Assembly (NCBI RefSeq): GCF_007747445.1 | Contig: NZ_CP036425.1 | Coordinates: 744,001 to 808,000 of the forward strand | Length of the DNA: 64,000 nucleotides | Direction: 5' to 3' | From: Poriferisphaera corsica | GTDB taxonomy: Bacteria > Planctomycetota > Phycisphaerae > Phycisphaerales > Phycisphaeraceae | Shown here: piece after piece, positions 35,277 through 44,556 of the stretch | How positions within the stretch are numbered: position 1 is the first letter of the stretch | How the letters are laid out: the number at the start of each line of letters is the position of its first letter | Made by a program: the position numbers and the translations under genes | Notes under the pieces: model-generated | What the model saw: the letters and a program-made list of their open reading frames with translations, nothing else | Databases searched by the model: none | Told to the model about the DNA's origin: nothing

Positions 35277-36161
35277 TCAACTCATTTTCTTTAAGTCGGG
35301 TTGGTGGATCTCTTTTGCAAGCCCAACCCATGAAAGAATTTTGATCGTCCAGTATGTCATGTCCCATTCAAACCACCGCATCCCATGTGCCGCTGATCGT
35401 GGCTGTGCATGGTGGTTATTATGCCAACCCTCGCCAAATGACAACAACGCCAGCCACCAAAGATTCGTCGAATCTTCTCCCGTTTCCTTGAAATTCTGAT
35501 ACCCCCATGTATGTGTTGCAGAGTTCACGAACCAGGTAATGTGAAAGATAACCACAGTTCTCGCACCAACCGCCCAGATCACCCACGATAGCCCGAGCAC
35601 CCATCCTCCCCACAACCATCCCAACCCCATAAGGGCCACCATCAATCCAAACTGTGGCAACCAAAACCATGCGTTCAGTCGTCTAACAAACCCATCACGC
35701 ATTAAATCTTTGGCCGCATCTTCGCCCTTTACACCCTCGATTTCGCGATGCAACATCCACAAAATATGCGCCCATGTGAAACCATGTCTCGGGCTATGCG
35801 GATCCGCATCGCCATCCGAATGCTTGTGATGTAACCGGTGTACACCAACCCACTGTACCGGCCCTCCCTGCCATGCCAGCGATGCTACCAGCAACAAAAC
35901 CCGTTCAAACCATATGGGCGTCTTGAATGATCGGTGAGTCATCAGCCTGTGATAGCACAAATTGATCCCGATCCCTCCACTCAACCACATCAGCACAGCC
36001 ATCAGCACCAACCCACTCCACGAGAACGCCCATGGCAATAATGCTAATAACGCGAGTAAATGCATCCCACCCAATCCCGTAATCACGACCCAATTCAAAT
36101 TTCCCCATTCAATCCCACCGCGTCGCGGCCGAGCCGCTTCCACACGCTTTGCTACAGGCAT
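35277..36161 (-). CDS. Membrane fatty-acid desaturase (acyl-CoA delta-9-type)
   Basis: A 294-aa diiron membrane enzyme that introduces a double bond into fatty acyl chains, tuning membrane fluidity. The three histidine boxes are present: HRLMTH (71-76), HRLHHKH (about 108-114) and HNNHH (about 248-252). Four membrane helices flank them (for example GLGGMHLLALLALLPWAFSW). The length and box spacing fit delta-9 desaturases that act on acyl-CoA or phospholipid. Redox partners are not encoded nearby. Confidence 0.92.
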   Translation of the reverse strand: MPVAKRVEAARPRRGGIEWGNLNWVVITGLGGMHLLALLALLPWAFSWSGLVLMAVLMWLSGGIGINLCYHRLMTHRSFKTPIWFERVLLLVASLAWQGGPVQWVGVHRLHHKHSDGDADPHSPRHGFTWAHILWMLHREIEGVKGEDAAKDLMRDGFVRRLNAWFWLPQFGLMVALMGLGWLWGGWVLGLSWVIWAVGARTVVIFHITWFVNSATHTWGYQNFKETGEDSTNLWWLALLSFGEGWHNNHHAQPRSAAHGMRWFEWDMTYWTIKILSWVGLAKEIHQPDLKKMS

Positions 36162-36480
36162 TATTTGCTTCTTAATTCAAGAGGTATTGACAACATGGCT
36201 CACAACAGCTGCAAGGCAATCGCCGTAATGATCAAGGGCATAGTTTTAAAAACCATTCTTACCTAAACCCAACGCATCAGCTTAGCTCTTTCGAAAACGA
36301 TTGCGATGAATTTAACATTAAAAGAAAAAACAGTTTTTAATCCTTATGCTGTAGCATTATTAATCCACTGCATTTTGCCCCAATCACATGTCAAAACACT
36401 CTCAAGACTGAACATGCCGATTCATTAAATACATACGATTTCTGCATAAGTCATCAAACGATCGATGAGCATTCAGTCGC
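36162..36480. other. Gene-free gap between trmD and the desaturase gene
   Basis: These 319 bases hold no frame with a convincing start, and I see no clear terminator after trmD. The region is A/T-rich compared with its neighbours, which suits a promoter for the desaturase gene. Confidence 0.35.
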
Positions 36481-37239
36481 TCAATCATCGCGCGACTCCG
36501 CCTCACCGAGTAAATCAGGCCGTCTTGCCTTCGTATTCTGTAGCGCTTCCTCGCGGCGCCATGCCTCAATCTTCGCATGATTCCCCGACATCAACACGCT
36601 CGGCACCTCTCGGCCTTCCCACGTCGCTGGCCTCGTATAGTGAGAGCAATCTAATAACCGATTAGCCCCCTCCGAAAACGAATCCTGATGCGCACTCTCT
36701 TCATGCCCAAGCGCACCCGGAATCAATCGCACGATCGAGTCAATCATCACCATCGCCGCCAACTCCCCACCACTCAATACATAATCACCGATCGAAACTT
36801 CCACTGGCTCTAACTCGTCGATGACCCGTTGATCAATTGCTTCGTAATGCCCCGCCAGAAAAATGACTCGCTCTTCCTTTGCCATCTCCTCCGCCATCTT
36901 CTGATCCCACACCTTCCCTTGCGGCGTCAGGTGAATCAATCTCCCCTTCGGTAGCACAACCCCATCATCACCCTTCACTTCACGTACCGCATTGACGCAA
37001 TCAAACACCGGTTGGCACTGAATCACCATTCCCGGCCCGCCACCATACGGCGGCTGATCTACTTTTTGATGCCGGTTCGTCGTGTAGTCCCTAATATTCC
37101 ACGTGTGATACGAGCATACCGCCTCCCTCACCGAGCCGTCCGATTTATCAACCACAGGCTCAGCCGCCCGCTTCAAGATCGAACTACCCAGTACCCCTTC
37201 AAACATCTCTGGAAACAATGTGCAAATATCAATTCTCAT
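36481..37239 (-). CDS. trmD: tRNA (guanine(37)-N1)-methyltransferase
   Basis: TrmD methylates G37 next to the anticodon, preventing frameshifting. The 252-aa product has the SPOUT-family features: MRIDICTLFPEMFEGVLGSS, NIRDYTTNRHQKVDQPPYGG, GGPGMVIQCQPVF, the knot segment LAGHYEAIDQRVIDEL, VSIGDYVLSGGELAAMVMID and RLIPGALGHEES. The C-terminal helix HAKIEAWRREEAL is typical. Most bacteria place trmD beside rpsP, rimM and rplS; here the order is kept but the genes are separated, and rimM is missing. Confidence 0.96.
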   Translation of the reverse strand: MRIDICTLFPEMFEGVLGSSILKRAAEPVVDKSDGSVREAVCSYHTWNIRDYTTNRHQKVDQPPYGGGPGMVIQCQPVFDCVNAVREVKGDDGVVLPKGRLIHLTPQGKVWDQKMAEEMAKEERVIFLAGHYEAIDQRVIDELEPVEVSIGDYVLSGGELAAMVMIDSIVRLIPGALGHEESAHQDSFSEGANRLLDCSHYTRPATWEGREVPSVLMSGNHAKIEAWRREEALQNTKARRPDLLGEAESRDD

Positions 37240-37332
37240 AGCTGTAGCCTACTCTTATCAATACTCTCAGTCCATTTTCAATGATTGCATGCTTTAGTAT
37301 GCAAGCATATTACTGCTTTTTATAATTAAATT

Positions 37333-37818
37333 ATGTACAAGTTTTGTATCCGCCATTCAGCGTTGTTTCTACTATGCATATTTGTGCTATTTCCTTTTAC
37401 AGCATGTAGCACCCAAGCAACTTTTACTGCTTCCTATGATCAGGTTTGGCAGGCAACTGAAATTGTGCTTCGTGAGGAAACTTTTTTGGGCCCCACAACT
37501 TCCCGTCAGATGTCAAGCACAGGTCTTTTAGGTGAGTATAAATTTACCAGTCACTTTGATAAAAATACGGGATATATCAGAATTCCGACCTATGGCACAA
37601 CTTTTTTCGATACCACAGTAATCTCTGCTCATATACAAGAAAAAAAGTACGCAAAACCCAAGCAATGTAGTTTGAAAATTAATGCCGCAGAGCATCCTTT
37701 CTCTATGCTATTTTCGATACGAGATAAGCAACTTGAAGCTAAGCTGATTAGCATGATTCAACAGGAGATCTTAGAGAAGATGCCTGAAAACGAAAATGAT
37801 TGTGTTTGCAACGATTAG
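37333..37818 (+). CDS. Lipoprotein of unknown function
   Basis: A 161-aa protein with a lipoprotein signal peptide (core SALFLLCIFVLFPF, lipobox FTAC, lipidated Cys25). The mature part begins FTASYDQVWQATEIVL, a pattern seen in small bacterial lipoproteins with a mixed alpha/beta fold, and ends in a helix and a Cys-containing tail (DCVCND). I recognise no named family. It is the only plus-strand gene between 26.5 and 45.6 kb, inserted between trmD and rpsP. No ribosome site is visible. Confidence 0.7.
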   Translation: MYKFCIRHSALFLLCIFVLFPFTACSTQATFTASYDQVWQATEIVLREETFLGPTTSRQMSSTGLLGEYKFTSHFDKNTGYIRIPTYGTTFFDTTVISAHIQEKKYAKPKQCSLKINAAEHPFSMLFSIRDKQLEAKLISMIQQEILEKMPENENDCVCND

Positions 37819-37935
37819 TCTTCCTCTGTTTGCCATGCGCGGCATGGCGTTAATCAATCCATTTCTTCTTTGCATGCTTCTAACCGCCTCGCTTGCGTCC
37901 ATTCTAGGACTAGCCACTAGCACTAGCACCGCAAC

Positions 37936-37965
37936 AAAAAACGCCCGACTTCGCAGCCGAGCGTT
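37936..37965 (-). terminator. Rho-independent terminator after rpsP
   Basis: On the minus strand, AACGCTCG / CGGGCGTT (one mismatch) is followed by a T run, about 44 bases past the rpsP stop. Confidence 0.78.
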
Positions 37966-38008
37966 CTTAATTTTCGTTTAACTTCCAACTGGAAGCTCAA
38001 GCAGGCAC

Positions 38009-38275
38009 TTAGGCCTTCTTGCCCGGCGTCGGATCAACGCCAGCCTTCTTCAAGATACTTGCAACCGTTTCCGATGGCTGAGCACCAACTGAGATCCAGT
38101 ACTGTGCACGCTCAACGTTTACGTTGATCTGCTTCTCTTCGTCCTTGTTGCAAGGATCGTACTGACCTAAATATTCGATCGCCCGACTGTCGCGTGCTGA
38201 ACGTGAGTCCATTGCACAAATACGGTAGTAAGGACTGTGGGTGCGACCCATACGAGTCAAACGTAATCTAACCAT
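38009..38275 (-). CDS. rpsP: 30S ribosomal protein S16
   Basis: S16 helps assemble the 30S body. The 88-aa product begins MVRLRLTRMGRTHSPYYRIC, continues MDSRSARDSRAIEYLGQYDP and ends with WISVGAQPSETVASILKKAG, as in the family. The ATG at 38275 was chosen because GGAGAC precedes it and because the family starts here; the frame to 38371 would add 32 non-family residues. It has its own terminator. Confidence 0.97.
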   Translation of the reverse strand: MVRLRLTRMGRTHSPYYRICAMDSRSARDSRAIEYLGQYDPCNKDEEKQINVNVERAQYWISVGAQPSETVASILKKAGVDPTPGKKA

Positions 38276-38507
38276 TTCGGTGTCTCCGGAGGGCAAAATT
38301 TCCTGCTCACCAGCCCAATCTCGCCACGATAAATGGCAATTTCTGGCCGTAAAACGGGGCAGGGTCGTCATGATAGGATTCTTATAAATCCGCCCAAAAC
38401 CATGACTTGCGTGACCATTGACGGTTCAGCCGAGGTACATCACCAGGGCTTGAAGGTTCAACATACTAACCCAATCCCCCACCGCAGGCAATTTCTACGT
38501 CCCAGTT

Positions 38508-39536
38508 TCAGGCTTCCTTCATCGGCTTTGTCTTAACAACCCGCTCCCTGATCGGATCAAATCCTGTCAGCTTGCACACGTATTCAATCCACCTCATCGC
38601 GGTATCCGTGTTCTTCGCACTTGTTAACTTCCGTTCAACCTCTTCCCCATCATTCGCCACATACTTCAGCGTCAGATCCACACTAAAATCTCGCGAAGAT
38701 TTCCGCTTCTTGTCTCTTTGATAATGTATGCTCCGAATCTGATCAAAATCCATCCATTCCGTATGCTCCCCATAGGTAAACCGAAATTTGTCCCGATACA
38801 CATCAAACACCAACTGCCGTGGCGTCATTCGGTTCTTAATTGTCTTCGACACTCCAGCATACAAACCGCCACCAACCAATAGGGCAAAATAACCCTGTGC
38901 CGCAATCAAAGGCAACGCATCGCCTGCAAAGCCAAATAAAAACGCACCAACAAAACCACTCGCACCCATAATGATCAACGCCACCGCAACCCCCGGCGTG
39001 CGTTCAAATTCTGCAACAACCTCATCCCCATTTTCTTTTACCTTAACGCCACCACTACTATTATACGATTTGCCAAACAGGATCTTCGATACCCCAAGCC
39101 ATATCCCGATTCCCACGCATACAAATGGCATCAAAAAAATGCACAGCACATAATCCACTTTTTGCAGTCCTGTCACCAGCACCGCACGCTCTGGATCATT
39201 CGCATCATAATAAACCGTCACCTCTTGACCCGCTGGAAATCTCTTTTTTACCGCTTTAGACGTACCCGAATTAGAAGTGCCGATCGTTCCAAAACGATAT
39301 GTGTCACTTTCGTATGCTTTTCCATTCACCTCATATTCAAACACAATTTTCGCGCGGTAGCTATCGCTATCAACATCAATGTTGCTACTTGTCACAATCC
39401 CTGGCGTTGTCGGAAAACCCTCCGCCATGACTTGCCAATACATGTTTGGCCCAGCCATCCAAATGAAGAATCCAATAAATCCACACCACAACGTCCCAAA
39501 AATCATCAGCGGAATTGCGCTTAATTTATGCCCCAT
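38508..39536 (-). CDS. DUF3592-domain membrane protein
   Basis: A 342-aa membrane protein. Its first helix (IFGTLWCGFIGFFIWMAG) precedes a DUF3592 domain: TTPGIVTSSNIDVDSDSYRA, KIVFEYEVNGKAYESD, PAGQEVTVYYDANDPERAVL. Two to three further helices and a cytoplasmic domain follow (IRSIHYQRDKKRKSSRDFSV). The function of DUF3592 is unknown. The ATG at 39536 follows GGAAG and was preferred over 39569. It lies 42 bases after the OppF-like gene on the same strand, so the two may be co-transcribed. Confidence 0.82.
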   Translation of the reverse strand: MGHKLSAIPLMIFGTLWCGFIGFFIWMAGPNMYWQVMAEGFPTTPGIVTSSNIDVDSDSYRAKIVFEYEVNGKAYESDTYRFGTIGTSNSGTSKAVKKRFPAGQEVTVYYDANDPERAVLVTGLQKVDYVLCIFLMPFVCVGIGIWLGVSKILFGKSYNSSGGVKVKENGDEVVAEFERTPGVAVALIIMGASGFVGAFLFGFAGDALPLIAAQGYFALLVGGGLYAGVSKTIKNRMTPRQLVFDVYRDKFRFTYGEHTEWMDFDQIRSIHYQRDKKRKSSRDFSVDLTLKYVANDGEEVERKLTSAKNTDTAMRWIEYVCKLTGFDPIRERVVKTKPMKEA

Positions 39537-39578
39537 ACTTTGACTTCCAATCCCAAAAAAATGGCGCATTCTATTGTT

Positions 39579-40655
39579 TTAGGCGCGCTGACTCACCCAA
39601 TGCCCATTCTCAACTTCAACCAGCGGCGGCCGATCCAGCAATCGCTTTCTTGTCACAATCTCAATATCATCACTAGCTTCTGCAGCCCTTTCTGCTTTCT
39701 CTTCTTCAGACATTTCTTCAATGTTCCCTGCCGCAATATCCGCTGCTAGTTTCTTCTCATCCTCAAATAAACTGATCGGGCTCGGCACATCGCCCAGCAA
39801 CATAATCCGCTGTTTTTTCCTTCTCGGGTCAGGACTCGGTGCGGCACTCAAAAGCGCCTTCGTGTACGGATGTATCGGGTTTGCATACAACGTATCACGA
39901 TCCGCCATCTCAACAATCCGCCCCAAGTACATCACCGCAATCCGGTCGCAGAAATGCTCCACCACCGCCAGATTATGCGCGATAAACAGATAGCTCAGCC
40001 CAAACTCTTCCTGTAAGTCAGCCAGCAAGTTCAAAATTTGGCTCTGCACCGAAACATCAAGCGCACTCACAGGCTCATCACACACTATAAACTTCGGATT
40101 TAGCGCAAGTGCCCTCGCGATCCCAATCCGCTGCCGTTGACCCCCTGAAAACTCATGCGGATACCGGTACATATGCTCCGGCAACATCCCACATTTCTCC
40201 AGCAATACCGCAATCCGATCATCCAACTCCGACCCACTTGCGACCTTATGTACCTGCATCGGCTCACCAATGATCCGCCTGATTGTCATCCTCGGATTCA
40301 AGCTCCCCACTGGATCCTGGAAAATCATCTGCATCTCACGTCGCAGCTGTTTCATCCGCCCACTGCTTGTCCCCAGCACGTCCTCCCCGTTAAAACTAAC
40401 TTCCCCATGGGTTGCCGGGATCAACCTTAATATCGTCCTGCCTACCGTTGACTTGCCGCACCCCGATTCCCCCACAAGCCCCACCGTTTCCTGATGCCCC
40501 ACTGTGAACGAAACATCGTCCACAGCCTTCACATTCCCCACATGCTTGCGCAGTAATCCACGTTTTACCGGGAAATACGTCTTCAGGTTCTTTACCTCCA
40601 AAAGAGGTTGTGAACCATGCTTATTCACTGAGTCCATTCCTTCACTTGCATTCAT
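39579..40655 (-). CDS. Oligopeptide/dipeptide ABC transporter ATP-binding protein (OppF/DppF-like)
   Basis: A 358-aa ATPase: Walker [17 protein letters not shown]-loop [16 protein letters not shown], signature [15 protein letters not shown], Walker [13 protein letters not shown] and the H-loop [11 protein letters not shown]. OppF/DppF energise peptide uptake. The usual C-terminal Cys cluster (PP-GC-FH-RCP pattern) after GDVPSPIS is absent; a charged helical stretch ([15 protein letters not shown], then [15 protein letters not shown]) stands in its place. Start codons at 40673 (TTG), 40655 (ATG) and 40637 (ATG) are all possible; 40655 was chosen as an ATG that keeps the N-terminal extension short. 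No other Opp subunit is present here. Confidence 0.9.
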   Translation of the reverse strand: MNASEGMDSVNKHGSQPLLEVKNLKTYFPVKRGLLRKHVGNVKAVDDVSFTVGHQETVGLVGESGCGKSTVGRTILRLIPATHGEVSFNGEDVLGTSSGRMKQLRREMQMIFQDPVGSLNPRMTIRRIIGEPMQVHKVASGSELDDRIAVLLEKCGMLPEHMYRYPHEFSGGQRQRIGIARALALNPKFIVCDEPVSALDVSVQSQILNLLADLQEEFGLSYLFIAHNLAVVEHFCDRIAVMYLGRIVEMADRDTLYANPIHPYTKALLSAAPSPDPRRKKQRIMLLGDVPSPISLFEDEKKLAADIAAGNIEEMSEEEKAERAAEASDDIEIVTRKRLLDRPPLVEVENGHWVSQRA

Positions 40656-40750
40656 GCCAAGATTGTAATTCAATCACCCCTGCTAGGTCTACCATCAATC
40701 CCCTCCGAACCCCTTTCTTCATGCCTCTCCATCCTGCCTCGACCCGGTCA

Positions 40751-40776
40751 AAAAACTGACCCGATTTTTCATCGGG
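40751..40776 (-). terminator. Rho-independent terminator after the PEP-CTERM esterase gene
   Basis: On the minus strand, CCCGAT / ATCGGG with a 5-base loop is followed, after TCAG, by TTTTTTG. It lies about 40 bases past the stop codon. Confidence 0.7.
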
Positions 40777-40814
40777 CCAGCTCTCAAGTTTTCATTTCGC
40801 ACATCAGATTCAGA

Positions 40815-42323
40815 TCAACGCCGCCGCCAAAGCAGCCCGCTCATCGCCAACATCAACAACCCGGCCCCCGGTTCAGGCACGCTCAATGCTTCCAACTCCA
40901 ACGCTCCAAGATAGCCAACCTTATTACCAGTTCGGCTACTGGCCATCACCTCAACCAGCAATTCTCCATTCTCATCCGCCATAAGATCCGCATACTCAGC
41001 GAAATCACTCAGGTTATCATTCGCATCGTACCAGGTCTTTTCGCCATTCACCGTGAACTCTGTCTCGTAATCATCCGTATACGAGTACCCGTGTTGCGAA
41101 CCCGTCAGCAGCAGCCTGTAATGCCCGCCAGCTTCCAGCCCCGTGAGCTTAAACGACGCCGTCTTGTTCTTGTCAACATACCATGTGTCGCGCATCTTCA
41201 AGTCGCCAAACAATGATGAGCCTGCTTCGCCTTTGCTATCCCAGTAGCTAAACCCGTCCACAATCTCAAGCCCAACCTTCGTCAATTCGCCCGTCGTATT
41301 CGACGTCACGTTTAGCACGCTTCCAGCCGCGCCTACGCTATCTGCCACCGCATCATTCCAATGATTATCTGCCGCATCAAGCTTCCCAGACATCAGTACT
41401 TCCACAGAATCCTTGCCCGTTGAACTATCTTTCGTGTACTTCGATCTAGGCCCAAAATCAATGCGAATTTTTTCCCCTTCCAGTAACCCGCGAGGCTCAT
41501 TATTCCGAACATCCAAATTCTGGTTAAACAACCATTCCCAGATCGTATCCTTACCCAGATCCCGTGCATGTCCGCCAACATACTGACTCGAATACGAGTC
41601 ATTATAAATATCGCTCCAATTCGAGTGGCCAATATTATTCTTCAACGTATACCGGCTCGGTGACCCGTTCGCCTTCAACGTCGAATACATCTTGTCAATC
41701 TGGTTATAGTTGAATGTGCCATCATCCTCACCATGGAAAAGCCATAGCGGCACACCCGACGCGCCAAGCTCCGGAATGAAATCCTTGTACTGACTACCCA
41801 ACGCTACGCCGCCCGCTATCAAGTTCGGGTTTTCATGACTCTGAATCAGTGTCCCAATACCCCCCGCGCTCAGCCCTGTCACATACACCCGCTTCGAATC
41901 AACATTCGGCAACGTCGCCAGCAAATGCTCCACAAATCCCGCATCCAGCTCCCCATTCCGCGAATCATGATTCGGCGCCACAACATACGAGTTAAACGCC
42001 GTTGTTCGCGATTTGTCGACAATCGGCGTCATGCTCCAATTGATATGTTTCTTATTGATCTGGCTACTTGGTATCCACGATCGCAGCTCGCCCGAACCGT
42101 GCATAAATATGATCAACGGCACCTTGTTGTCTGCACTCGCCTCTGTCGCATCAAATATCCGATACGGCATCGTGCTGTATTGCGCTTCTCGGCTTATCGC
42201 CAATGCCTCCGTTGGCGATATCGCTATCGCCTCTCCGCATACACCGAATCCACTAAAAATAGCAAAACACAACACCCCAGGCAGGCAACTAGTCAAATTG
42301 GTGCATTTTCTTTCTGTACCCAC
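40815..42323 (-). CDS. PEP-CTERM-anchored alpha/beta-hydrolase (esterase/depolymerase-like)
   Basis: A 502-aa secreted protein. The start is a GTG at 42323 after GAGGAGAGG; a TTG five codons upstream is the alternative. After a signal peptide, residues ~55-270 form an alpha/beta-hydrolase: VPLIIFMHGSGE, nucleophile motif VYVTGLSAGGIGT, acid region LWLFHGEDDGTFNY and a His in NNIGHSNWSDIY. This resembles PHB depolymerase and feruloyl-esterase types. A beta-rich second domain (about 280-480) ends in SVPEPGAGLLMLAMSGLLWR, a PEP-CTERM tail. It may cleave ester links in polysaccharide or polyester. The anchor keeps it at the cell surface. Confidence 0.85.
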   Translation of the reverse strand: MGTERKCTNLTSCLPGVLCFAIFSGFGVCGEAIAISPTEALAISREAQYSTMPYRIFDATEASADNKVPLIIFMHGSGELRSWIPSSQINKKHINWSMTPIVDKSRTTAFNSYVVAPNHDSRNGELDAGFVEHLLATLPNVDSKRVYVTGLSAGGIGTLIQSHENPNLIAGGVALGSQYKDFIPELGASGVPLWLFHGEDDGTFNYNQIDKMYSTLKANGSPSRYTLKNNIGHSNWSDIYNDSYSSQYVGGHARDLGKDTIWEWLFNQNLDVRNNEPRGLLEGEKIRIDFGPRSKYTKDSSTGKDSVEVLMSGKLDAADNHWNDAVADSVGAAGSVLNVTSNTTGELTKVGLEIVDGFSYWDSKGEAGSSLFGDLKMRDTWYVDKNKTASFKLTGLEAGGHYRLLLTGSQHGYSYTDDYETEFTVNGEKTWYDANDNLSDFAEYADLMADENGELLVEVMASSRTGNKVGYLGALELEALSVPEPGAGLLMLAMSGLLWRRR

Positions 42324-42608
42324 AGCCTCTCCTCTCAACTGTCACTCAAAATCAGGATAGTTAATCTTTTACACTGAACTGATGAACATAAGATATTTCT
42401 AAAATACCACGAATTAACCATCTTTCAATATGACTTTGCAGAAATTAATGCCAATTCAACAGTAGGCAAAAAGGCAAATAGGGCGTTGGTCGATTCGAAT
42501 TAAATCAGCGCATAAGAAAACGGGCTGAGGAGAGGCAGCCCGTTTCGGAGAGGTATTCACACGTTCAACTTTCTAGGAGGAAACTTTCACTTCATCAGTT
42601 AATACGCA
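42324..42608. other. Short intergenic region downstream of the HtrA gene
   Basis: These 285 bases hold the terminator listed below and the presumed promoter of the PEP-CTERM esterase. Nothing else is visible. Confidence 0.4.
42515..42545 (-). terminator. Rho-independent terminator after the HtrA gene
   Basis: On the minus strand, AAACGGGCT / AGCCCGTTT with a 10-base loop is followed by a T-rich run, about 64 bases past the stop codon. Confidence 0.75.
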
Positions 42609-44222
42609 TCACTCAGATGAAAGTTCGAGGAATTCGTAAGTATTTATATATTCCTCAGATTCTTTATCCCAGATCGCGATCGACAGGCGGATCCCTGCCG
42701 TCGGATCATGCTTCGAAATCTCTTCAGCGAGTTCACTCACACTCGTTACAGGATCGCCCATGACATGCGTGATAATCATCGGTGCTCGCGTACCCAATCC
42801 CTCGATCGCAGCAACAGACCCGCTTCTCACCGACTTCACCAAAACGCCCGGCTCAAACTTCAAACCATAACGTTCTGCCAATTCCTCACTAAAAGTCTGC
42901 AAGCCCGTCAAGCCAAATTTCTTCAGCATCTCCGAACCCTTCGACGTTTCAGTCTCAACCGCCGCTTCATCTTCGAGTTCATTCGACCTGGCGATCATGT
43001 TCGTCGGCAATTCTGCCAACTCAATCGATGTCACCTGCTCACCTTGGCCTTGACGATAATAAGTCACGTCTATCTTGGTATTAGGTGAGAATGAAGCCAC
43101 AACATTTCTAAGCTGGTCAATATTGGTAATCGGCACATCATTAATCTTTGTAACGATATCGCCGCGTTTCAAACCCGCTTTCGCCGCCGGCCCGTCAGGC
43201 ACAACATCGTTTACAAGCACGCCACTTTCACCTTCAAAACCAAACGACTTCGCCAAGTTCGGAGATAACTCCTCGCTCGGCAACATAATCCCCAAATAAC
43301 CCCGTGATACAGAACCTTTCTCAATGATCTGTGTCACAATTCGCTTCACCATGTCTGTCGGAATCGCAAAGCCCAAACCATTAAATCCACCAGTTCTCGA
43401 CGCAATCGCTGTATTCATCCCCACAACTTCACCGTAAATGTTCGTCAGCGGCCCACCCGAATTCCCCGGGTTAATCGCCGCATCCGTCTGAATGAAGTTC
43501 TCATACCCACCGTTCCCAATAATGTTCAAATTCTTGCGCCCCGTCGCCGACACAATCCCTTGCGTCATCGAAAACTCAAACCGGAACGGCGAGCCAAACG
43601 CGAAAACAATCTCACCTTGCTTGACTGGTTTCGATGTCAGCTTCGCCGGATACAAACTTCCCGCTTGTACCTTCAGCACCGCGATATCAGTTTTTGCATC
43701 CGTCCCAACAACCTCAGCATCATAGCGATCACCATTACGGAACCTCACACGAATCTTCTCAGCGTTCGCCACCACATGGTTGTTCGTAATGATATGACCT
43801 TCATTGTCATACACCCATCCCGAACCATTACCCACCGGCAATTGCGGGTTGTATTCTTCAAAATTATCATCCCCGCCGCGTTCTTCGGGCGCCTGCTGTT
43901 CAAGTTCCGGGAAGAATTTTCGGAACTCCTCCGGCATCTGTCCGAACGGCGCCATACGTCCACCACGCATACTTCGTGATCTTTGCTTGCCCAAAATCTC
44001 AATATGCACAACCGATGGCTCAACCACCTCCGCAACCTGCGTAAACGATTCAGACAACGTCTGTAACGCTTCGGACTGCGACAGATTATTTTGGATCAAT
44101 TGAATCCGCGCCTCGGTCTCAGCATAAGCCAGCGACCTCACAATCCCAGGCCCCGCAACCATCGTCACCAAAACCGTTAACAATAACACAACCGATGGAC
44201 CGTACCAGCGTATCCGTGGCAT
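42609..44222 (-). CDS. Periplasmic HtrA/DegP/DegQ-type serine protease
   Basis: A 537-aa protease/chaperone with an N-terminal signal anchor (VVLLLTVLVTMVAGPGIV). The trypsin-like domain has His149 (TNNHVV), Asp179 (KTDIAVLKV) and Ser255 (GNSGGPL). Two PDZ domains follow: YLGIMLPSEELSPNLAKSFG with AAKAGLKRGDIVTKINDVPI, then a second, more divergent one near residues 430-520 (GVLVKSVRSGSVAAIEGLG). It degrades misfolded envelope proteins. An acidic insert (EEFRKFFPELEQQAPEERGG) precedes the catalytic domain, as in other DegP. AAGGAGC precedes the ATG. It follows panB on the same strand. Confidence 0.95.
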   Translation of the reverse strand: MPRIRWYGPSVVLLLTVLVTMVAGPGIVRSLAYAETEARIQLIQNNLSQSEALQTLSESFTQVAEVVEPSVVHIEILGKQRSRSMRGGRMAPFGQMPEEFRKFFPELEQQAPEERGGDDNFEEYNPQLPVGNGSGWVYDNEGHIITNNHVVANAEKIRVRFRNGDRYDAEVVGTDAKTDIAVLKVQAGSLYPAKLTSKPVKQGEIVFAFGSPFRFEFSMTQGIVSATGRKNLNIIGNGGYENFIQTDAAINPGNSGGPLTNIYGEVVGMNTAIASRTGGFNGLGFAIPTDMVKRIVTQIIEKGSVSRGYLGIMLPSEELSPNLAKSFGFEGESGVLVNDVVPDGPAAKAGLKRGDIVTKINDVPITNIDQLRNVVASFSPNTKIDVTYYRQGQGEQVTSIELAELPTNMIARSNELEDEAAVETETSKGSEMLKKFGLTGLQTFSEELAERYGLKFEPGVLVKSVRSGSVAAIEGLGTRAPMIITHVMGDPVTSVSELAEEISKHDPTAGIRLSIAIWDKESEEYINTYEFLELSSE

Positions 44223-44556
44223 AGACTAAGCTCCTTGTTTCTCAAAGTCCCAATCAATTCTTCTCATGCTTATCACATCCCAATGACCAACCTGTCCCTG
44301 TCGACCGCAGACTTTTGCATGCAGCACCCAAACTATACGCATCAAACCCCCAGACTGTTCTGCATGATTTGCCCTTGCAATGCTTACTTTTGCAGCTTCG
44401 CAATTCTTCGTAAACAGCTTTGCATGCCCAATCCAGCCATACCCATAACCCACATCCCAGCAGCTTCTCGTTGGCACAAGATCACTGCATAAATATCTAC
44501 TTGGAAAACAACAACTTAAGCCGTATTTATTCCCACCTCCCAAATCACCACTGCGC
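44223..44556. other. Intergenic stretch between panB and the HtrA gene
   Basis: These 334 bases hold no supported gene. The 121-codon minus-strand frame that crosses it has no ribosome site or recognisable motif. Confidence 0.35.

Noticed and set aside
37796-37981. Plus-strand frame of 61 codons after the lipoprotein at 37333
   Set aside because: It runs through the rpsP terminator and overlaps the end of the lipoprotein gene, and it has no ribosome site.
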